Notes: generated by a model from the letters alone, not told the origin. A stretch of DNA of 64,000 nucleotides from Arthrobacter sp. PAMC25564 (GCF_004798705.1 NZ_CP039290.1:3534001-3598000), one strand, 5' to 3'. Shown: positions 44,638-52,842, counted from the stretch's first letter. Numbers and translations are program-made.

Positions 44638-44718
44638 GTGTACTACAGGGGTCCCCGCCCGCCGGACCGTTGTCGGCACGCTCCGGGGTGGTTCCGGGGT
44701 CTTGCCGGGGTGCCCGTC

Positions 44719-44768
44719 CCGGGGCTTATCCACATGGCGCGTACCGGGGCTTATCCACATGGCGCGTA
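44719..44768. repeat. 25-bp tandem duplication with two TTATCCACA DnaA-box sequences
   Basis: Two perfect 25-bp copies (44719-44743, 44744-44768), each containing TTATCCACA (44727-44735 and 44752-44760), the consensus DnaA box. They lie 44-93 nt before the M23 peptidase start. Confidence 0.75.
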
Positions 44769-44811
44769 CCGGCGCTTCCCGCCGGCCGGGCGCGGCCAGC
44801 AGGCTGGCCGG

Positions 44812-45406
44812 ATGAAGATTCCGGCACTCCTCGCGGCCCTGTTCCTGGCCCCATCCCCGATGGCGCTGTCCCCGGTCACACAGTCCTCCGTCACATTGTC
44901 GCCCGTCACGGCAGCGGCGGCCGGCCCCCTGGAGGGCGCCGTTCCGGCGGCTGCGGGACCGCGGGCAGTTCCGGCTACGGCCGGGTGGGGATGGCCGTTG
45001 AATCCCCGGCCGGCGGTGCTCCGCGCTTTTGATCCGCCGGCGAGGCCCTGGCTGATCGGCCACCGCGGCGTGGACCTGCGGGCCGCGTACGACGGCGCCC
45101 CCGTCGCCTCGCCGGCGGCCGGCACCGTGAGCTTCGTCGGCGTCGTCGTGGACCGGCCGGTCATCACCGTCGACCATGGCAACGGGCTGCGGAGCAGCTT
45201 CGAGCCGGTGGCGAGCCAGCTCCTTCCCGGTGCCGCCGTCGCCAAGGGCGAGACCCTGGGCTCGTCGCGGGCCGGCCACTGCGGGCCGGTGCCTTGTATC
45301 CACTGGGGGGTGCGCCGCGGCGAGGAGTATCTCAACCCCCTCGCGTTCGTGCTGGATCTGCGGCCCTCGGTGCTGCTTCCCCTCGACCCGTCGCCCGCGG
45401 CGCTAG
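44812..45406 (+). CDS. M23 family metallopeptidase, secreted; 3' end uncertain (no in-frame stop before convergent gene)
   Basis: Starts with a signal peptide (MKIPALLAALFLAPSPMALS, then an Ala/Val-rich cleavage region), followed by an M23/LytM domain: GHRGVDL (His and Asp zinc ligands), DGAPVASPAAGTVSFVG, TVDHGNGLRSSFEPV, and CIHWGVRRGEEYLNPL with the third His. In peptidoglycan hydrolases of this family the product cleaves cross-bridges. The conserved part ends at RPSVLLPL (about 45384). From there the frame stays open to 46713, antisense to the acyl-CoA dehydrogenase. A shift of one base would end the protein at TAG 45404-45406, which I use as the likely end. Either a recent indel or a sequence error explains this. 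Confidence 0.7.
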
Positions 45407-46593
45407 ACGATCGCGGAAATGCCCGTGATGGCCCGCCCCGTGACAAGGGTATTGATCTCATGCGTGCCCTCGTAGGAGTAGATCGCCTCGGCGTCGGCGA
45501 AGACCTTGGCCATCTCGTAGTCCGTCACGATCCCGTTACCGCCGAGGATGCCGCGGCCCAGGGCCACGCTTTCGCGCATCCGGGCGGTGGTGAAGGCCTT
45601 GGCCAGGGCGGACTGTTCGTCCTTGGCCTGGCCGGCGTCCTCCAGCTGGGCCAGCCGGACCATCATGCCCATGGAGCTGACCGCATTGCCGAGGATCTGC
45701 ACCAGCTGGTGCTGGACCAGCTGGAAGGAGGCGATGGGCCGCCCGAACTGGCTGCGCTCCACCGCGTACCGGCGGGCGACGTCGAAGGCGGCGAGCTGCT
45801 GCCCGACGGCCTGCCAGGCGACGGCGAGCCTGGTGACCTTAAGGACTTTGTTGGTGTCCCGGAAGCTGTTGGCGTTGGCGAGCTTGAAGAAGCCGGGCAC
45901 CACCACGTTCTCAAGGGTGATGTCGGCATTCTGCACCGTGCGCAGCGAGATCTTGTTCTCGATCTTGGTCGCGCTGTACCCCTCGGTCCTGGTGTCCACG
46001 AGGAAGCCCTTGACCTGGTTGTCCGCGAGGTCCCGGGCATAGATGACCACCCAGTCGGAGAAGGTGGCATTGCCGATCCAACGCTTGGCGCCGTTGAGGA
46101 TCCAGCTGTCCCCCTCACGCCGGGCGGTGGTCCTGGTGCCGCCGGCGACGTCGGAGCCGCCGAGGGGCTCGGTCAGGCCGAAGGCTCCGATCTTCTTCAG
46201 GGAGTAGATGTCCGGCAGCCAGGCCTCCTGCTGCTCCTGGGAGGCCAGGGCCTCGATCGAGCCGGTGAAGAGTCCGTCGTGGACTCCCATGAAGGTGGCG
46301 ATGGAGGTGTCCGCACGGGTGGCTTCGGCGTGCAGGATCCCGGCGAAGAGGTTGGAATAGCCCTGCCGCCTGACCGGGCTGACCAGGTCAATCTCTGCCA
46401 GCTTCGGGATCAGTTCCATCGGGAACTCACCGCGGTTCCAGCAGTCGACGGCGATCGGCTTGACCTCTCGGGCCAGGAACTCCCGGACTTCCGCCAGCCT
46501 GTCCTGCTCCTTGCCGCTGAGCAGCTGCTCGAACGCGAAGAAGTCGCCATCGGCGTAGGGGAGGTTGTTGATGTCGATTGCAGCTTTGGACAT
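45403..46593 (-). CDS. acyl-CoA dehydrogenase, glutaryl-CoA dehydrogenase-like
   Basis: A 396-residue FAD acyl-CoA dehydrogenase. FGLTEPLGGSDVAGGTRTTA is the FAD signature, and the C-terminal YEGTHEINTLVTGRAITG matches the glutaryl-CoA dehydrogenase subgroup, with the catalytic Glu in YEG. GCDH oxidises and decarboxylates glutaryl-CoA to crotonyl-CoA in lysine/tryptophan breakdown. It is monocistronic; its upstream region has a GTTAC-N6-GTAAC dyad. Its 3' end meets the M23 gene tail to tail. Confidence 0.85.
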   Translation of the reverse strand: MSKAAIDINNLPYADGDFFAFEQLLSGKEQDRLAEVREFLAREVKPIAVDCWNRGEFPMELIPKLAEIDLVSPVRRQGYSNLFAGILHAEATRADTSIATFMGVHDGLFTGSIEALASQEQQEAWLPDIYSLKKIGAFGLTEPLGGSDVAGGTRTTARREGDSWILNGAKRWIGNATFSDWVVIYARDLADNQVKGFLVDTRTEGYSATKIENKISLRTVQNADITLENVVVPGFFKLANANSFRDTNKVLKVTRLAVAWQAVGQQLAAFDVARRYAVERSQFGRPIASFQLVQHQLVQILGNAVSSMGMMVRLAQLEDAGQAKDEQSALAKAFTTARMRESVALGRGILGGNGIVTDYEMAKVFADAEAIYSYEGTHEINTLVTGRAITGISAIV

Positions 46594-46652
46594 GGGATTC
46601 CTTCACTTGGGATCAGCAGCGGCCAAGGATGCGGGCGTCGCATCGGCATTAT

Positions 46653-46668
46653 GTTACCGATGAGTAAC
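46653..46668. promoter_or_regulatory. GTTAC-N6-GTAAC dyad upstream of the GCDH-like gene
   Basis: A perfect 5-6-5 dyad (GTTAC-CGATGA-GTAAC) about 60 nt before the start codon. Fatty-acid TetR regulators in actinobacteria often bind TTAC-type dyads, so it is a candidate operator for an unlinked regulator. Confidence 0.45.
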
Positions 46669-46752
46669 TTACCGCAGAGCCGTGATGGCCGGCAAATGAA
46701 GGCACGGGTGTGAAGGGCCGGACGGGACCAGGCCGGAAGGCGCCGGAAATGC

Positions 46753-46792
46753 AAAAGGAGCCGGGCCGACGTCGGACATCGGCCACGGCTCC
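46753..46792 (-). terminator. intrinsic terminator of the CAU-anticodon tRNA
   Basis: On the minus strand GGAGCCG/CGGCTCC plus GGCCGA/TCGGCC stems fold into a hairpin followed by TTTTGC, 41 nt downstream of the tRNA 3' end. Confidence 0.85.
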
Positions 46793-46833
46793 CGTGGGTG
46801 CGGCCCCCGGATCGGGAGGTGCAGCAGAAAATG

Positions 46834-46907
46834 TAGGGCTACTCGGACTTGAACCGAGGACCTTAGGATTATGAGTCCCGCGCTCTAACCAGCTGAGCTA
46901 TAGCCCC
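46834..46907 (-). tRNA. tRNA with CAU anticodon (elongator tRNA-Met or tRNA-Ile2)
   Basis: A 74-nt cloverleaf: acceptor GGGGCTA/TAGCCCT (with a G-U first pair), D arm GCTC/GAGC, anticodon loop CTCATAA, T arm CTCGG/CCGAG with TTCAAGT, discriminator A, no encoded CCA. The anticodon CAT allows elongator Met, or Ile if C34 is converted to lysidine. The body resembles actinobacterial tRNA-Ile(GAU) more than a typical elongator Met, so Ile2 is a serious option. Confidence 0.88.
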
Positions 46908-47029
46908 CTGCGCCCGGAACCATTGCGGCCCGTGCGGGCCGGACTGCTTCCGGGCAAAAACACTCTAACAATAGTAGTCGGCCACGCCGCGCATCCGGCC
47001 GTGCAACGCGTCCATACGACGCGGCAGGG

Positions 47030-48226
47030 CTAGACGACGAGGTCGTCGTAGCTGGCGCCCCGGTAGATCTCCTCGAAAGTCTTCAAGGTGCGTTCAATAC
47101 TGTGGTTCTCCACGATGCCCCGGCTTGCCTTGCCCATGGCAGCCAGTTCACCGGCGGGAAGCGTGAGCACCCGGACCATCTTGGCGGCCAGGTCGTCGCT
47201 GTCGTTCGGTGTGAACAGGTAGCCGTTTTCGCCGTCGCGGACCAGGTGCGGCAAGGCCATGGCGTCCGCCAGCAGCACAGGGGTGGACGCGGACATTGCT
47301 TCCAGCGTCACGAGGGACTGCAGTTCGGCCGTGCCTGGCATGCAGAACAGGTCCGCCGCAAGGTAGGCCTTGCGCAGATCGTCGTCACTGGCCAGGCCGA
47401 AGAACTTCACCCGGTCCGCCAGCCCCAGCCGGGCAACCTGCGCTTCGAGGGCCCGCCGGACTTCCCCGCCGCCGACGATCTCGAGGTGGATGTCCAACTC
47501 CTTGGGGGTCTTGGCGACGGCGTCGATCAACACGTCGATGTGCTTTTCCTCGGCAAGCCGGCCGACGAAGAGGACCGTGGGGCTGGCGTGGCGCTCCACC
47601 GTCTCGCCGGGCCTGGGCTCGTAGGCCGCGGCGTCAATGCCGTTGGAGAGGGGAAGGACCTTGGGCAGGAAGGCGTGATCATGCATGGCCTTGGCGGCCA
47701 GCGGCGTCGGGGTGGTCACCACATCGGCCTGGCCCATGACCTTTCCCATGTCCTTCCAGGAGATGCGTCCCACGATGTCCTTGAACCACTGCGGGAAGGG
47801 CAGGAAGGGGTTCAGGTTCTCGGGCATGAAGTGGTTGGTGGCCACGATCCGGACGCCACGCTTCACGGCCTCGTACAGCACGTGCTCGCCGATCATATAG
47901 TGGCTTTGGATGTGTACGACGTCGGGCTGGATCTTGTCGAACAGCAGGCTTATTTCCTTCTTGATCTCCCAGGGGAAGGTGATCCGGAAGTATTCGTGGG
48001 TGGGAACCGAGTGCGAGCGGATCCGGTGGACCGTGCCTTCGTCGCGGAATTCGGTGTAGCTCTTACCCTTGCCCGGGCGGCAGGCCAGGACGTGCACGTT
48101 GTGTCCGCGGGCGGTCATTCCCTTGGCGAGGCGGTAGCCGAACATGGCCGCGCCGTTGATGTTGGGCGGGTACGTTTCCGCCGCAATCAGGATGGTCAGC
48201 GGTTTCTGGTTGTCGGACATGGTCAC
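47030..48226 (-). CDS. GT4 family glycosyltransferase
   Basis: A 398-residue GT-B glycosyltransferase. The N-terminal YPPNINGAAMFGYRLAKGM is the acceptor-domain glycine loop, and the C-terminal half has VLFVGRLAEEKHIDVLIDA and the E-x7-E motif in GTAELQSLVTLEAMSA for the nucleotide sugar. It resembles PimB'/MgtA-type mannosyltransferases that act on phosphatidylinositol or diacylglycerol lipids. The GTG at 48226 has AGGAG eight nt upstream; ATG 48220 is an alternative. Sugar and acceptor are not certain. Confidence 0.88.
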   Translation of the reverse strand: MTMSDNQKPLTILIAAETYPPNINGAAMFGYRLAKGMTARGHNVHVLACRPGKGKSYTEFRDEGTVHRIRSHSVPTHEYFRITFPWEIKKEISLLFDKIQPDVVHIQSHYMIGEHVLYEAVKRGVRIVATNHFMPENLNPFLPFPQWFKDIVGRISWKDMGKVMGQADVVTTPTPLAAKAMHDHAFLPKVLPLSNGIDAAAYEPRPGETVERHASPTVLFVGRLAEEKHIDVLIDAVAKTPKELDIHLEIVGGGEVRRALEAQVARLGLADRVKFFGLASDDDLRKAYLAADLFCMPGTAELQSLVTLEAMSASTPVLLADAMALPHLVRDGENGYLFTPNDSDDLAAKMVRVLTLPAGELAAMGKASRGIVENHSIERTLKTFEEIYRGASYDDLVV

Positions 48227-48329
48227 GTGGATAGCTCCTGGTGTTCACGGTGCGGCAGCTGGGTCTGTGGTGGCCTGCTGGCCGTCGGTGCAGGCGCTCC
48301 GGGCCTGCTGCTGATGTCTGACTGAAGCC

Positions 48330-49235
48330 CTAGGACAGCCGGCCCGCGGCCCTCCGCGCGTCCTTCTTGCGCTTCGTGACCTCGGGATGGTGCCTGGACA
48401 GGGCGATCACTCCCACGATAGCAAGGGTTGCGGCCGCCCCCATCGCAATTGCCATCACGGCGTGGACGTCGGGACGCAGTTCACCAAGGATCGCGATGCC
48501 GATCGCAATGCCCACGATCGGGTCCACCACGGTCAATCCGGCGATCACCAGGTCCGGCGGGCCTCCGGAGTAGGCGCTCTGGACGAACCACGATCCGAGG
48601 CCGCCCGCGGCCGCGATTGCCACCACGGAATACCACTGCACGTTCAGCAGGGCGAGCCCGTTCGGATCCAACAGGTGCTTGCCGATAATACGGGTCAGGA
48701 CTGCCACGAAGCCGAACAGGACGCCGGCGCCCAGGATGTAGATGAAGGCACTCATCCGGTGCTTGAAGAGCAGGGCGAGGGTGCCGAAGAGGCCGACGGC
48801 GAGGGCCAGCAGCAGCACGATGGTCAGCTCGTCCGAACGGCTGACGTGGTGGTTTTCCTGCGTCACGTTGACGGCCAGCACCACGAACAGCGCGGACCCG
48901 GTAACGCACGCGGAGATGGCCACCACCGTGGCCCTGTTGATACTGAGCCCCTGGTCCTTAGAGTTGACGATCGTGGTGATGACGAGCGCGATCGCCCCGA
49001 TCGGCTGGACTACGGTCAGCGGCGCTGTCACCAGTGCGACGGCGTTCATCGCCATGCCGGCGCCCAGCAGCAGCAGCCCGAAGACCCAGCGGGGGTTCCG
49101 GATCAGGCGCAGCAGGCCATGGGTGCTGAGCGCCAGTCCGCCGGTGTCGGCCTTGACCGCACTGCCCTGGCGCTGGGCGCCGAAGGCAAGGAAGAAGGCA
49201 CCAAGGACCGCCAGCAGCACGGCGAGCCAGACCAT
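48330..49235 (-). CDS. DMT superfamily permease (EamA/NIPA-like)
   Basis: A 301-residue protein with about nine to ten membrane helices in the DMT fold. FGLLLLGAGMAMNAVALVTA and VVQPIGAIALVITTIV are the first-repeat motifs, and the second half repeats the pattern (VVDPIVGIAIGIAILGE). A basic tail ends the protein. Its ATG shares a base with the upstream stop (TGATG). Substrate unknown; small-molecule export or Mg2+ transport are family options. Confidence 0.82.
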   Translation of the reverse strand: MVWLAVLLAVLGAFFLAFGAQRQGSAVKADTGGLALSTHGLLRLIRNPRWVFGLLLLGAGMAMNAVALVTAPLTVVQPIGAIALVITTIVNSKDQGLSINRATVVAISACVTGSALFVVLAVNVTQENHHVSRSDELTIVLLLALAVGLFGTLALLFKHRMSAFIYILGAGVLFGFVAVLTRIIGKHLLDPNGLALLNVQWYSVVAIAAAGGLGSWFVQSAYSGGPPDLVIAGLTVVDPIVGIAIGIAILGELRPDVHAVMAIAMGAAATLAIVGVIALSRHHPEVTKRKKDARRAAGRLS

Positions 49236-49864
49236 CAGCTGAGGCCGCCATCGTCGTCGCCGATCTTAAGTCTCTTGCCTTTACTGAGGATGGCCCGGAA
49301 GTAGTTGTAGCCCGCGATCCAGTGCGCCAACAGGCCCAGGCCAAGGAAGATCCACGCGGCCACAAAGCAGGTCTCGGCGGCCGGGATGGGCATCCTGGAG
49401 AGCACCAGCAGGGGTGTGCCGGTCAGCAGCAGCGCCGTGCGGAGCTTGCCCGTCCTGCTGACCGGCAGGTCCGGGTGGCTGTGGAAGTAGTGCAGCGACA
49501 GAGTGAGCAGGACGGCATCCGGGACGAGCAGGGCGGTCAGGTACCACCACTGGAGGACGCCGGCGATCACGAGGGTGACGGCGACGGCGATCAGGGACAG
49601 CCGGTCCGCGATGGGGTCCATGACCCGGCCGAGGTTGGACATCTGGTTGAACCGGCGGGCGATGTAGCCGTCCACCCAGTCGGTACTGCTCATGATGCCG
49701 AGGACCAGGGCGGCATAGCCGTATTCCTGCCGCGCCAGCACGAGCCAGATGAAGAGGGGGACACCGAGGAACCGCACCACGGTCAGGAGGTTGGGGACGG
49801 TGAAGACCGTGTCGTGGTGGATCAGGGGCTGTCCGGACCGGGTACCAGCGCCGATGAACCTCAT
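49235..49864 (-). CDS. CDP-alcohol phosphatidyltransferase family protein
   Basis: A 209-residue membrane enzyme with the CDP-OH-P signature D-G-x2-A-R-x8-G-x3-D-x3-D in DWVDGYIARRFNQMSNLG followed by RVMDPIADR (about residues 62-90). Such enzymes swap CMP of CDP-diacylglycerol for an alcohol such as glycerol-3-phosphate, giving phosphatidylglycerol-phosphate or cardiolipin. About six membrane helices are visible. It is coupled to the DMT permease gene. Confidence 0.88.
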   Translation of the reverse strand: MRFIGAGTRSGQPLIHHDTVFTVPNLLTVVRFLGVPLFIWLVLARQEYGYAALVLGIMSSTDWVDGYIARRFNQMSNLGRVMDPIADRLSLIAVAVTLVIAGVLQWWYLTALLVPDAVLLTLSLHYFHSHPDLPVSRTGKLRTALLLTGTPLLVLSRMPIPAAETCFVAAWIFLGLGLLAHWIAGYNYFRAILSKGKRLKIGDDDGGLS

Positions 49865-49917
49865 CAGTTCCCCCTTTTCGTGGCCGGCAACGATTTAGCG
49901 TGGGAGCTCAGCGGGGC

Positions 49918-50820
49918 CTAGCCCTTGATCAGCTTGCGCAGGAGGTAGACCAGGGCGGCGGCCGAGGCGGTGAGCGCGACGAGCGGCTTCCAGCGCTGGC
50001 CGAGCTGTTCGGCGATTCCCGCGGTGTTGGCGGTGTTTGCCGTGGTTGCGGCGTTTGCCGTTTTTGCGGCGTTCGCCGTGATTGCGCTCCGGGCGGAGGA
50101 ACGGAATCCGGCGACCTTGCCGCTGAGCTGCTCCTTGCCGTCCTGCAGTCGGACCTGGGCGGCGGCCAGCAGGGCCTGGGCCTGGGTCTTGACGTCGAGC
50201 TCGGCGTCGAGCTCATCGCGCACGCCGGTGAGGTGGCTGCGGCGCTGGTCGAGGCGGCGCCGCAGTTCGTCTTCGCTGGGCGGCGGCCCGAAGTCGGGCC
50301 GGGCGGCGGCTTTGGCTTCCTTCTCGGCTTTCGCCTTGGCGGCGGCCTCGGCCTTGGCTGCCTTGTACTGTTCGGAATCGGGGTCCAGGACCGCCGGGTT
50401 GAAGCCGGAGCCTTCCTTGGCGATGCCGAGATCGTATTTGAGTCCGCGGAGGGTCCCTTCCGGAACCAGCGGCATGGCTTTTTTGAACTTCCTGAGGCCC
50501 ACCATTCCGCCGATCAGGGCAATCACCAGGAACAGGGCACAGACCAGCAGCGCAGCCAGCCAGGCCGGCATGATCGTGGCGAGCCCCATGATGGCGGCAA
50601 CAATGAGACCGATCACCAGGAAGGCGACAAAGGCCAGGGCGACTGCGAAGAACGCTGCGGCAACGCCGAGCTGGATGCCCTTGCGCTTGAGCTCGACCTT
50701 GGCGAGGGCAATCTCGTCATTGAGCTGCCGTGGCACCAGCTTGAAGATCAGCCTCAGGGTCTTGGGCAGCGCGGCAATGCGCAGCCCGCCGCTTGTCCCG
50801 CCGCTGTGACGTCCGCTCAT
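49918..50820 (-). CDS. phage holin family (actinobacterial holin-X, PF07332-like) membrane protein
   Basis: A 300-residue protein. Residues about 25-140 (PRQLNDEIALAKVELKRKG, then two long membrane helices) are the holin-X/YqjE-like domain; a basic and acidic Ala/Lys-rich helix follows, then a DUF3618-like region (about 185-235, DELRRRLDQRRSHLTGVRDE). Before the last membrane helix is a low-complexity run of Ala/Asn/Thr (TANAAKTANAATTANTANTA). Despite the name there is no phage context; in actinobacteria these are chromosomal envelope proteins of unknown role. Confidence 0.8.
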   Translation of the reverse strand: MSGRHSGGTSGGLRIAALPKTLRLIFKLVPRQLNDEIALAKVELKRKGIQLGVAAAFFAVALAFVAFLVIGLIVAAIMGLATIMPAWLAALLVCALFLVIALIGGMVGLRKFKKAMPLVPEGTLRGLKYDLGIAKEGSGFNPAVLDPDSEQYKAAKAEAAAKAKAEKEAKAAARPDFGPPPSEDELRRRLDQRRSHLTGVRDELDAELDVKTQAQALLAAAQVRLQDGKEQLSGKVAGFRSSARSAITANAAKTANAATTANTANTAGIAEQLGQRWKPLVALTASAAALVYLLRKLIKG

Positions 50821-51004
50821 CGGTCCCGCCTAACTGGTTCCATCTGTCATTCCGTTTCCACGGATTGGCCGGGGCTGCACTGTTTCGCACAGACCTCGGT
50901 GTCAAAAGTACCATTCAGGTCCCCGGCGGGGCTGTGCCGGCGGGGTGTGGCGCGGCCCTGCCGCAGCCCGGGGGCGGTGCGGCAGGGCCCTAGGATTGGT
51001 CCCT

Positions 51005-52228
51005 GTGACCACCCCCACGAATCCCGGTGATTCCCTGAGCCGACGCCGCAGGCTCCTCTACGTTCTGATGCTTGGCGCCCTGACAGCTCTCGGCCCCTTC
51101 ACGGTGGACCTCTACCTCCCCGCGTTCCCCGCCCTGGAAGCAAGCCTTGGTGTCTCCCAGGCGGCCGTGCAGCTGACGCTGACCGGGACAACGGTGGGCT
51201 TCGCGCTCGGACAGCTCGTGGTGGGTCCGCTGAGTGACAAGTTCGGCCGCCGGGTCCCCCTGATCCTGGCCACGGCGGTGCACATCGCTGCTTCGCTGGG
51301 GGCCGCCGTGTCCACGGATATCGCCACGCTTGGCTTCTTCCGGGTCCTGATGGGCGTCGGCGCCGCGGGAGGCGGCGTCGTGGCCATGGCCATGGTCCGG
51401 GACCTGTTCAGCGGCTACGCCATGGTGCGGATGTTCTCCAGGATGGCCCTTGTGAACGGCTTGGCCCCGATCCTTGCGCCGGTCATCGGCTCCCAGTTGC
51501 TCCTGTTGACGCCCTGGCCCGGCATCTTCGTCTTCCTGGCCGGCTACGGGACGTGCGTGATCATCGCGGCGGTCTTCGTCGTGCGGGAGACGCTCCCCCG
51601 CCAGCTGCGCGGCAAGACCGGGATGACGGCCCGCCAGCGGTACCAGGTGCTGTTTGCCGACAGGATCTTCGTTGGCGTGTTGCTGGTGGGTGGCATGAAT
51701 TTCGCCGGGCTCTTCACCTATCTCTCGGCGTCGCCCTTCCTGTTCCAGGACATCTATGGGTTCACGCCGCAGCAGTACGGTCTGCTCTTCGGCGTGAACT
51801 CGCTGGGCATCGTCGCGGGCGTCCAGACCAGCTCCAGGCTCATCCGGCGCGTCCCGCCCCAATGGATCCTGGCCTGCTCCACGGCCTGGATGTTCCTGAT
51901 GGCCGTGCTGATCGTCATCTTCGACCAGCTGGGCTTCGGGTTGTGGGGCGTGTTGGTGCCGCTCTGGTTCTACATCCTCGGTGCCGGTTTCACGTTCCCG
52001 ACCGTCCAGGTGCTGGCGCTGGCCAAGCACGGCGCCCAGGCCGGAACCGCGGCCTCGCTGCTGGGCGCCGCGACGTTCCTGATGGCGGGGCTCGTCTCCC
52101 CCGTGGTCGGCTGGCTCGGCGTCGGGTCCGCCACCCCCATGGGCGCCGTCCAGGCCGCCTGCCTCCTCGCCGCCGCGGCGGCCCTGTGGCTCGTTGTACG
52201 GCCCGGCACCGTCCCTTCGATCCAGTAG
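51005..52228 (+). CDS. Bcr/CflA family multidrug efflux MFS transporter
   Basis: A 407-residue, 12-helix MFS drug:H+ antiporter. FTVDLYLPAFPALEASLGVS and GQLVVGPLSDKFGRRVPL are the Bcr/CflA N-terminal signatures, and the mid-loop RETLPRQLRGKTGMTARQRY is typical. The GTG at 51005 is chosen; TAGGAT ten nt upstream suggests a leaderless transcript. The final 41 nt are duplicated 151 nt downstream in non-coding DNA. Substrate unknown. Confidence 0.9.
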   Translation: MTTPTNPGDSLSRRRRLLYVLMLGALTALGPFTVDLYLPAFPALEASLGVSQAAVQLTLTGTTVGFALGQLVVGPLSDKFGRRVPLILATAVHIAASLGAAVSTDIATLGFFRVLMGVGAAGGGVVAMAMVRDLFSGYAMVRMFSRMALVNGLAPILAPVIGSQLLLLTPWPGIFVFLAGYGTCVIIAAVFVVRETLPRQLRGKTGMTARQRYQVLFADRIFVGVLLVGGMNFAGLFTYLSASPFLFQDIYGFTPQQYGLLFGVNSLGIVAGVQTSSRLIRRVPPQWILACSTAWMFLMAVLIVIFDQLGFGLWGVLVPLWFYILGAGFTFPTVQVLALAKHGAQAGTAASLLGAATFLMAGLVSPVVGWLGVGSATPMGAVQAACLLAAAAALWLVVRPGTVPSIQ

Positions 52229-52249
52229 GCGCGGGTCCCAAGCCGCCCT
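52188..52249. repeat. 62-bp direct repeat, copy 1 (MFS gene 3' end)
   Basis: Covers the last 12 codons and stop of the MFS gene plus 21 nt. It is 60/62 identical to 52339-52400. Confidence 0.9.
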
Positions 52250-52261
52250 CCCGGGAGGACA

Positions 52262-52290
52262 TGTCCAGTCCTGGCACACAGGACTGGACA
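52262..52290 (+). terminator. perfect 12-bp hairpin after the MFS gene
   Basis: TGTCCAGTCCTG (52262-52273) pairs perfectly with CAGGACTGGACA (52279-52290) around GCACA, 33 nt after the stop. There is no U-tract, as for many actinobacterial terminators. Confidence 0.65.
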
Positions 52291-52338
52291 CAACGAGATC
52301 ATGTCCACCCGCAAACCCGGGCGTGGGGCATGTCCGGA

Positions 52339-52400
52339 GGCTCGTTGTACGGCCCCGCACCGTCCCTTCGATCCAGTAGCCGCGGGTCCCAAGCCGCCCT
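52339..52400. repeat. 62-bp direct repeat, copy 2 (relic of MFS gene tail)
   Basis: 60/62 identical to 52188-52249, including the VRP...TVPSIQ coding end and stop, but outside any gene. Confidence 0.9.
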
Positions 52401-52434
52401 GTTCCCGGTACGCTGCAGGCGATAAAGTTGTTTC

Positions 52435-52842
52435 ATGCCCGACTGGCAGAACCCGCCACCCCTACCGGCCACGTGGCAGCGGTACGACGCCGGGATCCTG
52501 CCTCTGTGGTGGGAACGGCTGTGCAGCCAGACCAGTCCGCAGTCGGCGGCCCTGTACGCGGGCGGCCTGTTCGCCGAAGACCGGCGCCGTCCGATCGCCC
52601 AGTGGTACAATCCGGCCTACGAGTCGGCTCTCCTGGTCGCCCCCGAGACCTCCCCCGAATGGCCCGTGCAGCGGTTCGGCATCTTCTACGCCCCGCCGGG
52701 CGGCGGTTTCACCCAGGTGCATTCGGCGCCCCACGAGTGGCATCCCCGCGAGCCCCGGCAGGCCCCCACCGAGGATGAAGCGTTCCTGGCCGCCGTGGCC
52801 GAGGCCGAGCGTTTCCTCCAGGTCGAGATGTACTTCGTCTGA
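52435..52842 (+). CDS. small conserved-looking hypothetical protein
   Basis: A 135-residue soluble, acidic protein rich in Pro, Trp and Glu. I do not recognise a family. Normal high-GC codon use, an ATG at 52435 and a compact single-domain length support a real gene; the start has no Shine-Dalgarno, and a GATAAAGT element about ten nt upstream suggests a leaderless message. The 3' end is followed by two 36-bp repeats and a tRNA terminator on the other strand. Confidence 0.6.
   Translation: MPDWQNPPPLPATWQRYDAGILPLWWERLCSQTSPQSAALYAGGLFAEDRRRPIAQWYNPAYESALLVAPETSPEWPVQRFGIFYAPPGGGFTQVHSAPHEWHPREPRQAPTEDEAFLAAVAEAERFLQVEMYFV

Noticed and set aside
44638-46713. A single 691-residue fusion of M23 peptidase with an unknown C-terminal domain
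   Set aside because: The last 440 residues are purely antisense to the GCDH-like gene and resemble no protein; a lost stop codon is simpler.
49918-50820. Prophage remnant suggested by the holin-family protein
   Set aside because: No integrase, capsid, lysin or att repeats nearby; the family is chromosomal in actinobacteria.
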